Part shown: positions 27,356-35,874 of the stretch, one piece after another
Layout: the number at the start of each line of letters is the position of its first letter
Numbering within the stretch: position 1 is the stretch's first letter
Assembly: GCF_007830175.1 (NCBI RefSeq)
Contig: NZ_VLKH01000009.1
Coordinates: forward strand, 62,001-126,000
DNA: 64,000 nt
Source of the DNA: Sedimentibacter saalensis
GTDB taxonomy: Bacteria; Bacillota; Clostridia; Tissierellales; Sedimentibacteraceae
Reading direction: 5' to 3'
Notes under the pieces: generated by a model
The model's database searches: none
The model's input: only the letters and a program-made list of their open reading frames with translations
Told to the model about the DNA's origin: nothing
Position numbers and translations under genes: made by a program

Positions 27356-28561
27356 GTGATAGTATACATTATTATAGCTGACTTCAGGGGGTGGGAAAAA
27401 ATCAAAAGAAAAAATATATTTCTCATATTCACATTATTTTATTTGTACTTCATCATGGCTCTTTTTGAAAGTTCCAAAGGAAACTTTGTTCCGTTTTTTC
27501 TTGAAGAATTCAAAATAACCAATGCTGAATTAAGCCTTGTGCTTTCTCTGAACACAGTGGGGTGTGTAATAGGAAGTTTTCTTGGAGGATATTTTTGTGA
27601 AAAATTCGGACATAAATTTGTGTACATAGCAGGTTCGGTCTTATCAACCATCGGTGTATTAATTGCACCTTTTACTTCAAACATATTTATGCTTGGACTT
27701 TTCAATTTCATATTCGGAATCGGGCGTTCAGCCATATCCGTGGGAGTAGACTCCATGGTTCCTGTTTTGTCAATAGGATTTGAATCCATATTGATGAACA
27801 TAACCCATTTTACATACGGTCTTGGAAGTTTTGCAGGACAAAATGCCTATGGAAACTTTCTTACACAAGGAGTGGAATGGAGGAGAATATATCTGTTCCT
27901 GGGGATATTCTATGTTGTATCGGTAATATTAAGTTTGATTGTAAAAACACCAAGCATCAAGGTAATAAAAAGCGAAGATTCACCAATGAAGAACAAAATG
28001 TACAAGGAGCCATTGATATACATGTTCATGTTTGCCATAACATTTGGACTGGTGACAGAAGCTGTTATCAATACATGGTTTATAAGCTACATAAGAAGCT
28101 CTTACAGTCTTGATCCTGCAGCAGCAGCAAAATATGCTTCAATATTTTTTCTGATGTTTGCTATGGGAAGGCTTTTAGGCGGGTTCATAGTGAATAAAAT
28201 AGGAGATTCAAAGGGGCTGCAGATGTTTTTGCTTGCAGGTGCCGTGTGTATTTTGGCAGGTCTTAAATTAAAAAGTGAAGGAATTATGCTCATCGCCATG
28301 TCAGGATTTTTTATTTCAATAACATTCCCAACAATGATGGTCATAATCAATTCCATATTTAAACAGAAATCATCTCTTGCCATTGGTTATTCAGTGACAT
28401 TAAGCAACATTTTATATGTCATCATATTTAATCTGACAGGATATTTAAATGATTTGCTTGGAACATACGCTGCATTTTACGTCGCACCTGTTTCTATGAT
28501 AGGATGTTTGACAATGCTCATATTAATAAACAAAAAAGTTAAAAATGAAAATTATGTATAG
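27356..28561 (+). CDS. MFS-family transporter
   Basis: This carrier of about 400 residues has twelve predicted membrane segments and the MFS loop GGYFCEKFGHKF (after TM2). A weaker repeat, GRLLGGFIVNKIGDSKG, lies in the second half. The substrate is not recognisable. The start is uncertain: the frame opens at GTG 27356, but the only strong ribosome site (AGGGGGTGGG, 27386-27395) lies inside it. That site points to an ATC codon at 27401 (protein then starting with KRKNIFLIF); the first in-frame ATG would cut into TM1. asnA follows 15 bases later, so the two may be an operon. Confidence 0.8.
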   Translation: MIVYIIIADFRGWEKIKRKNIFLIFTLFYLYFIMALFESSKGNFVPFFLEEFKITNAELSLVLSLNTVGCVIGSFLGGYFCEKFGHKFVYIAGSVLSTIGVLIAPFTSNIFMLGLFNFIFGIGRSAISVGVDSMVPVLSIGFESILMNITHFTYGLGSFAGQNAYGNFLTQGVEWRRIYLFLGIFYVVSVILSLIVKTPSIKVIKSEDSPMKNKMYKEPLIYMFMFAITFGLVTEAVINTWFISYIRSSYSLDPAAAAKYASIFFLMFAMGRLLGGFIVNKIGDSKGLQMFLLAGAVCILAGLKLKSEGIMLIAMSGFFISITFPTMMVIINSIFKQKSSLAIGYSVTLSNILYVIIFNLTGYLNDLLGTYAAFYVAPVSMIGCLTMLILINKKVKNENYV

Positions 28562-28576
28562 AAAATCGGAGGAAAT

Positions 28577-29590
28577 ATGTCTTTAGAAAACCTTATAATT
28601 CCAGAAAACTACACCAGTAAACTTTCACTGCTGGAAACTCAAATTGCAATCAAAAAAATAAAAGATTTTTTTGAAGGCGAACTTTCAAAAAACCTGTCAC
28701 TCATAAGAGTATCAGCACCACTTATGGTGCGACCTGAATCAGGACTTAACGATGACCTGAACGGCATTGAAAGAGCAGTTCGCTTCGATATGCTTGATAC
28801 AAAGTATGATGTTGAAATTGTACAGTCTCTTGCAAAATGGAAAAGAAATGCTCTGGGAAGCTACCGCTTTGACACATATACAGGGCTTTACACAGACATG
28901 AATGCCATCAGACGTGATGAAGATTTGGATAATATCCATTCTATTTATGTTGACCAATGGGACTGGGAAAAAATCATAAAGAAAACTGATCGCAGCAAAG
29001 ATACACTCAAGTATGTTGTTACCCAGATTTACAATGTTTTCAGATCTACAGAAAAATACCTAGAAAGTTTGTATCCGTTCCTGAGGAATGAACTTCCTTC
29101 AGAAATTCATTTTATAACTACCCAGGAACTTCTTGACCTTTATCCGGACAAAACTCCAAAGGAAAGAGAATACCTGATTACAAAAGAAAAGAAAGCTGTA
29201 TTTTTAATGGAAGTTGGAAAAAAACTGTCTGACGGAAAAATACATGACGGCCGTGCAGCCGACTATGACGACTGGTCATTAAACGGCGACATATTGTTTT
29301 ATTTTTCAACTCTCGACATTGCACTTGAGCTTTCATCAATGGGTATAAGAGTTGACAAGGACGCACTTCTTTCTCAGCTTGAAGAAAGAAATCAAATGCA
29401 CAAGTCTAAATTTCCGTTCCATCAGGATGTCATCAATGAGAGAGTTCCTTTTACCATCGGCGGCGGCATCGGACAGTCAAGAATATGCATGTTCTTCCTT
29501 CAGAAGGCCCACATAGGTGAAGTTCAGTCATCTGTATGGCCTGAAAACATGATAGAGCTGTGCAAGAAAAATGAAATACACCTTTTGTAA
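28577..29590 (+). CDS. asnA: Aspartate-ammonia ligase (ammonia-dependent asparagine synthetase A)
   Basis: This 337-residue class-II-synthetase-like enzyme makes asparagine from aspartate, ammonia and ATP. Motifs: LIRVSAPLMVRPESGLNDDL, VEIVQSLAKWKR, GLYTDMNAIRRDE, YVDQWDWEK, DGRAADYDDW and FTIGGGIGQSRICMFFL. CGGAGG lies before ATG 28577. Co-directional with the MFS gene. Confidence 0.96.
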   Translation: MSLENLIIPENYTSKLSLLETQIAIKKIKDFFEGELSKNLSLIRVSAPLMVRPESGLNDDLNGIERAVRFDMLDTKYDVEIVQSLAKWKRNALGSYRFDTYTGLYTDMNAIRRDEDLDNIHSIYVDQWDWEKIIKKTDRSKDTLKYVVTQIYNVFRSTEKYLESLYPFLRNELPSEIHFITTQELLDLYPDKTPKEREYLITKEKKAVFLMEVGKKLSDGKIHDGRAADYDDWSLNGDILFYFSTLDIALELSSMGIRVDKDALLSQLEERNQMHKSKFPFHQDVINERVPFTIGGGIGQSRICMFFLQKAHIGEVQSSVWPENMIELCKKNEIHLL

Positions 29591-29593
29591 AGA

Positions 29594-29697
29594 AATGAAG
29601 AATTAAGAGTGAAGAATTAAGAATTAAAGGAAAGGCATTGTGCTTAAGCACAATGCCTTCAATCATTTTTAACTCTTAATTTTTAATTCTTAATTAC
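29594..29697. terminator. Bidirectional terminator framed by two 3'-UTR repeats
   Basis: A perfect 28-base palindrome (AAGGCATTGTGCTT and its complement) lies at about 29631-29658, between the convergent asnA and membrane-protein genes. On its left (29594-29627) and right (29669-29697) lie GAATTAAG-rich repeats, each in the sense of the gene it follows. Confidence 0.85.
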
Positions 29698-30357
29698 CTA
29701 CATATGTAGGCGTCTTTTTATTTCAGCGCGCAATTTTTGTTCCTCGAATATGAGTATTGTAGATAATGAAATTATGCTTGTCACTATGCACAACAGCGAA
29801 GGAAACAATGATTTTACCAGCCCCATCAGTATGAATATAACCGGAATTATTCCGAACAATCCGTCTATTATTATGTAAAGGATGTAATCTTCAACGTGAA
29901 GATTTCTGACCTTTGATATGATCGCCATGGATATTATGGCAAACACACATGCAAGTGGAATAACATATGTTATGGACCATCCTCTCCATCCCGTTATCAA
30001 ATCCCACAGAATTGTTATTACAGAAATAATCATTACCTGGTATACAAGGTTCTTCGGAATGTTGTTTCTTTTGTTTATGGCTGTAATCAGGCTGGCCCAT
30101 ACTGACCCCAGGCCGCCCAGCACGAACAATGACCATGCTCCCCTTTGAGGAAAAAGAATATTAAATGCTACAGACACTGTGGCTATTACTATTGAAGCAA
30201 GCAGCATTATTTTAAAGAACAACCCATGTTCTCTGTATACAAACGATATGGTTGGAAATACTTCATCAGTGGGGTCTCCCTTTATTGCTTCCTGACAAAG
30301 AGGGCAATATTTTCGATTTCCCACTACATTTACTTTACAGTTATTACAATATTTCAT
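29698..30357 (-). CDS. Zinc-ribbon multi-spanning membrane protein (DUF6320-like)
   Basis: This 219-residue protein has an N-terminal zinc ribbon (CNNCKVNVVGNRKYCPLC, residues 4-21) followed by about six membrane helices. I believe it matches DUF6320, whose function is unknown. It is the third gene of a tightly packed set with an alpha/beta hydrolase and a condensation-fold acyltransferase, nine bases after the latter. A role in a shared membrane or lipid-modifying process is inference only. Confidence 0.7.
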   Translation of the reverse strand: MKYCNNCKVNVVGNRKYCPLCQEAIKGDPTDEVFPTISFVYREHGLFFKIMLLASIVIATVSVAFNILFPQRGAWSLFVLGGLGSVWASLITAINKRNNIPKNLVYQVMIISVITILWDLITGWRGWSITYVIPLACVFAIISMAIISKVRNLHVEDYILYIIIDGLFGIIPVIFILMGLVKSLFPSLLCIVTSIISLSTILIFEEQKLRAEIKRRLHM

Positions 30358-30366
30358 AAAGCACTC

Positions 30367-31638
30367 CTATTCTTCATCAACTTTGTTGGATGCTATGTCA
30401 ACGGGTATACCCATGTCAGTAAGTGTTTTAAAAAAACGCCTTTGAATTTCCGTACTAACGAAAGCAGAAGTAAAACTTATTCTCAATATGTTTTCGTAGG
30501 AGCATACACAAGCCTGAAGCTTGTTTGTGCTTACAAAAATATCAAAGGATGAAATGAATGGTTTTATTTCATCGGGCATGTTTACCTTTCCCACATTTGA
30601 CAATGTTGAAGTATAGCTTCTGTCAACAAAGCTGTTTGCAATTTTAAGAAAAAAGTCCTTTACTGACAAAGGGATGGCCCTCAATAAATAATTGTGTTCA
30701 AGAGAAGCCAAAGAGTTTATCCTTCTTCCAAGGTGTTCCGGAGTCAGGTTTTCCCTGAAACTGTTTTTTAAAGCTTCTATAACTTCCTCTATTTCGTTGC
30801 CCCCTCCCGAAAAATTATAATCAACATTTATTACCCCGAAGAAATTTCTGGCTGTCTGGGAATAATAATAATTTCTCAGGTTTACCGGTATGCTTAGAAC
30901 AACAGGTCTTTTCTTTAGTCTTGCAGGGATTTCATCGTTAATTGCAATCATTAATATTGCAGCTAAAAATATGGTAAGAGATGTGTTGTATTCCTTTACC
31001 TTTGCAAGTATTGAATCAACAGGAATAACACCTTCTATAATTCGTATTCTGTATTCAGGCAGCTTCAACCCCCTTATTCTAAAAGCCTTCTGACTTTTTT
31101 TGCCATTAGATGTACTTGTCTTGGAATAATATTTTTGAAAGCTGTCGTCCATTTTCTGTGTTCTGGAAGCATCGCTCAACAATACAGGAACATGTTCCTT
31201 AAATTGGCCTTCGTGCTTTATGGTTATGTAATGAAAAACAAGAGTTTTGAAAAACTGCAGCGCACCGGCACCGTCAGACAATGCGTGATATACCTCAAAG
31301 CTTATGCGTTTTTTAAAGTACATAACCCTGAAAAGAAGCGTCTTGTTGTTTTTATCGTACAATGTCGAGCACGGAGGAAGATTTTCCTCAGTTACAACTG
31401 CCTTGAAGTGGCTTTTTTCAAAATAATACCAGAACAAGCCGCTTTTTATTATGGACTTGTAAAGAGGAAATGTTTCAATTGTAATGTCAAGGGCGCTCTG
31501 AAGTGCATTTTTGTCAACATTTTCATACAGTTCGCATGCAAATCTGAACACCTTTGTATCGCTGTTTTTGCTGTTTGGGGGAAATATTTTTGCAGCATTG
31601 TCCAGCTTGCTCCATTCTGATACTCTTTTATTCTTCAA
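30367..31638 (-). CDS. Condensation-domain/alcohol acetyltransferase-like protein
   Basis: This 423-residue protein has the CoA-dependent acyltransferase fold pattern, with the active-site HxxxDG as HALSDGAGALQFF (about residue 138) and a C-terminal SNVGKVNMPDEI that resembles the DFGWG-region turn. Relatives include alcohol acetyltransferases and PapA-type enzymes. Its start overlaps the upstream hydrolase stop by 11 bases. Substrates are unknown; an O-acylated lipid or polyketide-like product would fit. Confidence 0.75.
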   Translation of the reverse strand: MKNKRVSEWSKLDNAAKIFPPNSKNSDTKVFRFACELYENVDKNALQSALDITIETFPLYKSIIKSGLFWYYFEKSHFKAVVTEENLPPCSTLYDKNNKTLLFRVMYFKKRISFEVYHALSDGAGALQFFKTLVFHYITIKHEGQFKEHVPVLLSDASRTQKMDDSFQKYYSKTSTSNGKKSQKAFRIRGLKLPEYRIRIIEGVIPVDSILAKVKEYNTSLTIFLAAILMIAINDEIPARLKKRPVVLSIPVNLRNYYYSQTARNFFGVINVDYNFSGGGNEIEEVIEALKNSFRENLTPEHLGRRINSLASLEHNYLLRAIPLSVKDFFLKIANSFVDRSYTSTLSNVGKVNMPDEIKPFISSFDIFVSTNKLQACVCSYENILRISFTSAFVSTEIQRRFFKTLTDMGIPVDIASNKVDEE

Positions 31639-32557
31639 CGTTACTCACCTCATCTAAAAAGCGGTTTATTATTTCATAGCAAATCTTCACCTGCGGAAAG
31701 CTGGGAGGAAGAGCAAAAAATCCGTGGAGGGCATCCTTGATTCGGAATATTTCAACTTTATTTCCGGCAGCTCGAAGTTTCCTTCCGTATTCCTCTCCTT
31801 CATCTCTGAGAGGGCAAAATTCAGCCGTTATTATAAGCGTTTCAGGCTGATCTGATAAATCATCTGCAAGTAGTGGAGCAAAATAAGGATTTGAATAATC
31901 GCTGTCATTTGATTTATATAATTCCATGTAATCACATACTCTTTTGGATGTGAGAAGGTAATCAGTTCCATTTAAATGAACAGACTGAAATGGTGATGTT
32001 TCACTGTGATTGTTGTAAGTGGAAGGATATATCAATATCTGCTTTTTAATGCTGAATTCCTTCCTTTCCCTGGCCATGAGGGACAATGCAGCAGCTAAGT
32101 TGCCTCCTGCGCTGTCTCCTATTATGGTGATTTCTTTAAAATTGTTTTCTTCCTTAGTTATAAAGGCTTTCGCTGCCTGATAACAGTCTTCCAGCCCTGC
32201 AGGAAACGGATGTTCAGGAGCAAGCCTGTAATCCACTGAAACGACGTTGTGATTTGTTATTCTTGCCATGTTGGCGCACACTTTGCTGTAAGAATCTATG
32301 TTTCCTGTAACCCATCCTCCTCCATGGAAAAAAAGAAGCATGGGATAATCTCCTTCCTTTTCAGGAGAAAAAATTCTCACAGGTATGCTGTGATTTTCAG
32401 AATCAACCTCACAGTCCCATGTCTTGAAGAACGGCTTAAGGTAGTGCCTGTGAGTAATATTTACAAAATTCCTTTGAAGCTCATAATTTTTTTTAACATC
32501 TATGTCTTTGTAGGACAATGCCTTAAGGGCAGCTCTTACAACCTTATTTATTGCCAT
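31628..32557 (-). CDS. Alpha/beta hydrolase of the hormone-sensitive-lipase family
   Basis: This 309-residue esterase has the oxyanion motif FFHGGGWVTGN, nucleophile IIGDSAGGNLAAAL, acid in EFCPLRDEG and His in DALHGFFALPP. It is the first gene of the hydrolase-acyltransferase-membrane-protein set. It may release or transfer acyl groups for the neighbouring acyltransferase. No signal peptide, so cytoplasmic. Confidence 0.88.
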   Translation of the reverse strand: MAINKVVRAALKALSYKDIDVKKNYELQRNFVNITHRHYLKPFFKTWDCEVDSENHSIPVRIFSPEKEGDYPMLLFFHGGGWVTGNIDSYSKVCANMARITNHNVVSVDYRLAPEHPFPAGLEDCYQAAKAFITKEENNFKEITIIGDSAGGNLAAALSLMARERKEFSIKKQILIYPSTYNNHSETSPFQSVHLNGTDYLLTSKRVCDYMELYKSNDSDYSNPYFAPLLADDLSDQPETLIITAEFCPLRDEGEEYGRKLRAAGNKVEIFRIKDALHGFFALPPSFPQVKICYEIINRFLDEVSNVEE

Positions 32558-32679
32558 AATTACCTCATATTATTATTTTACATCATTATATATATAAAAA
32601 TAATAGGTGTCTACATTTCTTTTAAAATTTGATAAAGTAGTCTCATTGCTTACATGGAGAAAATCATTTCCTTTTTTGG

Positions 32680-32707
32680 TTGACTTTTGTTTATAATATA
32701 TTAAAAT
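32680..32707 (+). promoter_or_regulatory. Promoter of rubredoxin gene
   Basis: TTGACT (32680-32685) and TAAAAT (32702-32707) are 16 bases apart, about 35 bases before the start codon. Confidence 0.5.
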
Positions 32708-32741
32708 AATAAGTGAACAAAATATAATTTAGGAGGAAACT

Positions 32742-32900
32742 ATGCAAAAATACGTATGCGACGCTTGTGGTTATGTTTATGATCCAGCCGAAGGAGATCC
32801 AGACAACGGAATCGCTCCTGGAACATCATTTGATGCTTTGCCGGATGATTGGGTTTGCCCATTGTGCGGTGTAGGCAAAGATATGTTTTCACCAGAATAA
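32742..32900 (+). CDS. rub: Rubredoxin
   Basis: This 52-residue electron carrier has the two iron knuckles CDACGY (residues 6-11) and CPLCGV (39-44), plus the family's [15 protein letters not shown] and [19 protein letters not shown] precedes ATG 32742. It can pass electrons to FprA or rubrerythrin-type O2/peroxide reductases; an FprA gene lies at 38949-40124. It is a single gene with its own promoter and terminator. Confidence 0.97.
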   Translation: MQKYVCDACGYVYDPAEGDPDNGIAPGTSFDALPDDWVCPLCGVGKDMFSPE

Positions 32901-32913
32901 AATATTTGTTTAT

Positions 32914-32935
32914 AAAGATGGCGTAAGCCATCTTT
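32914..32935. terminator. Terminator between rubredoxin and pirin genes
   Basis: AAAGATGGC (32914-32922) pairs with GCCATCTTT (32927-32935) over a GTAA loop. It serves the rubredoxin gene and possibly the convergent pirin gene. Confidence 0.7.
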
Positions 32936-32936
32936 A

Positions 32937-33773
32937 TTAATGTGTTATGAATGTTCCTTCTTCAAGCTCCTTGAAAGCTTGATTAAGCTGTTCTCTTGTG
33001 TTCATTACAATGGGTCCTCCCCATGCTACAGGTTCTTTTAGAGGCTTTGCTGCATGCAGGAAAAATCTTATTTCACTGTCAGAAGCCTTTACTTTAAACT
33101 CATCACCTTCACCAAACAACAATGCTCTCCTGCTTTTAACAAGTTCTTCTGATGTGCCGAAAAAGCCTTCACCCTCGACTATATAAACAAACAAAGTATT
33201 ATCACTGTCAATCTTCAAGTTCCATACAGCATTTGGTTTCAAAGAAACATCCAGATAAAGCATTTTTACATAATTGCCAAATACAGTGCTGGTATTTTCC
33301 TTATAATCACCTGAAATCACCCTTATTTCTGCATTGTTTTCATGAACAACCGGCACCATGTCATTTGTAATATCACAGTAAGCAGGTTCCGTCATTTTAT
33401 CCTTTGCAGGAAGATTAAGCCATAGCTGAGTGCCAAGCATTCTGTCTGATGCCTGTGGCATTTCCTGATGCATTATTCCTCTTCCTGCAGTCATCCATTG
33501 ACAACATCCGTCCTTTATGCTCCCTTTGTTCCCAAGGCTGTCACCATGTTCTATATCTCCATTTATAAGATATGTTATAGTCTCAATTCCTCTGTGCGGA
33601 TGCCACGGAAATCCTTTGATGTAATCCTCCGGATTTGTTGAATCAAACGCATCAAGCATCAAAAACGGATCAAAATCCTCAACGTCCTTATGTCCTATTA
33701 CCCTTACCAATCTTACTCCTGCACCATCGACAGCCCTGGCTCCTTCAACGGTCTTTTTAATCTCTCTTATCAT
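32937..33773 (-). CDS. Pirin family protein (bicupin)
   Basis: This 278-residue protein has the pirin N-terminal cupin motif HPHRGIETITYLINGDIEHG with GAGRGIMHQEMP, and a C-terminal cupin with the typical WGGPIVMNTREQLNQAF ending. Some pirins are quercetin dioxygenases, others regulators; which applies is unknown. The start at 33773 is chosen for TTGGAGGCGAC immediately upstream. The frame opens 13 codons earlier. Confidence 0.9.
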   Translation of the reverse strand: MIREIKKTVEGARAVDGAGVRLVRVIGHKDVEDFDPFLMLDAFDSTNPEDYIKGFPWHPHRGIETITYLINGDIEHGDSLGNKGSIKDGCCQWMTAGRGIMHQEMPQASDRMLGTQLWLNLPAKDKMTEPAYCDITNDMVPVVHENNAEIRVISGDYKENTSTVFGNYVKMLYLDVSLKPNAVWNLKIDSDNTLFVYIVEGEGFFGTSEELVKSRRALLFGEGDEFKVKASDSEIRFFLHAAKPLKEPVAWGGPIVMNTREQLNQAFKELEEGTFITH

Positions 33774-33832
33774 GTCGCCTCCAAATTTTTCATTTTTATA
33801 AATGATACCCAATTACTGTGCAGATAAACAAA

Positions 33833-33855
33833 AACAGCATGCTATGCATGCTGTT
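33833..33855 (-). terminator. Terminator of mnmA
   Basis: AACAGCATGC (33833-33842) pairs with GCATGCTGTT (33846-33855). The minus-strand tail is TTTTTG. Confidence 0.75.
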
Positions 33856-33860
33856 GATTG

Positions 33861-34937
33861 TTAAATTATTGTTCCGCCGCCTATTACAATGTCTCCATCA
33901 TAAAAAACAGCTGCCTGTCCGGGAGTTATTGCTCTTTGCTTATCTTTGAACTCCACAAGTATTTTATCATCATCAACAGGATGAAGAGTAGCCTCAGTTT
34001 CCATTTGGCTGTACCTTGTCTTCACCATTGCCTTCATTGGTGCAGTGAGTTTTTCTACAGCAATCATGTTAATGTCTGAAGCCGTCAACCTGTTTGAATA
34101 CAAGTCTTTTTCGTCTCCAATGGTAACAGTGTTCATATTCTTGTTTTTGCTTACTACATAAGCAGGTTTTCCGAAAGCAACCCCAAGACCCTTTCTTTGT
34201 CCAACGGTGTAATGGATGATGCCCTGATGCTGTCCAATAACCTTACCTTCCATGTCAACGAAGTTTCCACGTGGGGATTCAACACCCATTATATTTTCAA
34301 GAAATCCGGCATAATCTCCGTCTTTAACAAAGCATATGTCCTGGCTGTCAGGCTTCCTTGCGTTTATGAGATCTCTTTCTTCTGCAATTTTTCGAACGTC
34401 TGTTTTGTACATTCCTCCAAGAGGCAGAAGCGTCCTGGACAAATCATGCTGAGAAAGAACGTAAAGGACGTAGCTTTGGTCCTTTGAAGCATCAACGGCT
34501 TTTTTAAGCAAATATCTTCCGCTTCCTTTGTCCAGTTCAATTTGTGCGTAATGACCAGTTGCTATATAATCTTTTTCCATTAAAATTGCTCTTTGGATAA
34601 GTTTTGAAAACTTTATATATCTATTGCAGTCTATGCACGGATTAGGCGTGTTTCCCATTTCATAGCTATGAGCAAACTTATGCATAACTTCTTCCTTGAA
34701 TTTTTCTCCGAAGTTGAAAACAAAATGCTCTATACCAATCTTGTAGCATACCCTTCTTGCATCCTCCACATCCTCTAAGGAGCAGCAAGTTCTTGTTCTG
34801 CATGAGGTTTCTACATCTTCATTTGAAAAGAGTTTTAACGTAGCACCGCATATGTCGTAACCCTGGTCCCTCAAAAGTACTGCGGCAACTGAGCTGTCAA
34901 CCCCGCCGCTCATGGCAACCATTACTTTTTTATTCAT
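33861..34937 (-). CDS. mnmA: tRNA-specific 2-thiouridylase
   Basis: This 358-residue enzyme makes 2-thiouridine at the wobble base of tRNA-Lys/Glu/Gln. It has the PP-loop AMSGGVDSSVAAVLL, the family Cys NPCIDCNRYIKF and the second catalytic Cys in SQDICFV. An extra Cys-rich stretch, SCRTRTCCSLEDVEDAR (about residues 45-61), takes the place of the usual WD...C-x-E segment; I believe this marks a separate clostridial subgroup. No cysteine desulfurase is adjacent. Confidence 0.94.
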   Translation of the reverse strand: MNKKVMVAMSGGVDSSVAAVLLRDQGYDICGATLKLFSNEDVETSCRTRTCCSLEDVEDARRVCYKIGIEHFVFNFGEKFKEEVMHKFAHSYEMGNTPNPCIDCNRYIKFSKLIQRAILMEKDYIATGHYAQIELDKGSGRYLLKKAVDASKDQSYVLYVLSQHDLSRTLLPLGGMYKTDVRKIAEERDLINARKPDSQDICFVKDGDYAGFLENIMGVESPRGNFVDMEGKVIGQHQGIIHYTVGQRKGLGVAFGKPAYVVSKNKNMNTVTIGDEKDLYSNRLTASDINMIAVEKLTAPMKAMVKTRYSQMETEATLHPVDDDKILVEFKDKQRAITPGQAAVFYDGDIVIGGGTII

Positions 34938-34956
34938 TAATATCTCCTATTCTAAA

Positions 34957-34980
34957 AAACAGGACATTTCTGTCCTGTTT
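34957..34980 (-). terminator. Terminator of tatC
   Basis: AAACAGGACA (34957-34966) pairs with TGTCCTGTTT (34971-34980). The minus strand continues TTTTTAG. Confidence 0.75.
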
Positions 34981-35028
34981 AAAAGTTCTTTATTACATTA
35001 TATAGCTGTATGTTTTTAATGTCAATTG

Positions 35029-35787
35029 TTAATCTTCCTCTTTGTCTTCTGCCTTCTTCTTATTTGTCTTTTCTATCAATGTGGAGAGAATTATTCCAAC
35101 TTCAAACAAAAGAAGCATTGGAGCTGCCAACAGCGTCTGTGTTATTACATCAGGCGGCGTTAATATTGCAGCTACTACAAATATGGCAAGAATGAAGTAT
35201 TTTCTGTTAGCCTTAAGGAACTCAACTTTAACTATTCTGAATTTTGTCAAAATTACCATTATTATTGGAAGCTCAAATATCAGTCCAAAGGACAACAATG
35301 TTCTTATAACGAAACTCAGATAATTTTCAAAGCTTATCATTTCCTGTATCTCATCAATCTGGAATCCCATGAAGAATCTGAGCATTATAGGCATAACTAC
35401 CATGTAGGAAAAAACAATTCCGACTATAAAAAATATTCCGCCTACAAACAACGAAACGGCAATAGTTCTTTTTTCGTTCTTCTTAAGCCCCGGGCTTATA
35501 AACATCCATAACTGAAGAATCAAAAATGGTGCAGCTATGACAAATCCGCCTATTACAGCTATTTTCACATAGGACATCAGAAGCTCTGCAGGTGCTATAA
35601 AGACAAATTGGATTTCTGGAACTATTCCTATTATATCCTTGACTACAAACTCAGAAAAATTATAGCATCCCAAAATAGCAACCAATAGCACTATGCTTGA
35701 ATAAACAAGCCTTTTTCTCAGTTCAGTCAGATGTTCGACCAGTGTTAAATTTTTTACATCTTCTACTTTTTCTTTTCTTCTTATCAT
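35029..35787 (-). CDS. tatC: Sec-independent protein translocase TatC
   Basis: This 252-residue polytopic protein has the N-terminal LVEHLTELRKRLVYS, the conserved loop segment FISPGLKKNEK and six membrane helices ending near LLLFEVGIILSTL. It is the twin-arginine signal receptor. The matching tatA is at 57177, beside a Tat-type lipoprotein selenoprotein; no tatB is seen, as in minimal TatAC systems. The C-terminal tail is charged (KKKAEDKEED). Confidence 0.95.
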   Translation of the reverse strand: MIRRKEKVEDVKNLTLVEHLTELRKRLVYSSIVLLVAILGCYNFSEFVVKDIIGIVPEIQFVFIAPAELLMSYVKIAVIGGFVIAAPFLILQLWMFISPGLKKNEKRTIAVSLFVGGIFFIVGIVFSYMVVMPIMLRFFMGFQIDEIQEMISFENYLSFVIRTLLSFGLIFELPIIMVILTKFRIVKVEFLKANRKYFILAIFVVAAILTPPDVITQTLLAAPMLLLFEVGIILSTLIEKTNKKKAEDKEED

Positions 35788-35874
35788 AATTTACCTTCAA
35801 GTTAAGCTTGTATTTGCATAAAATATATTTTACCTTTATAGTCTATGTTTGTCAACAAAATATCATTTTAATTA

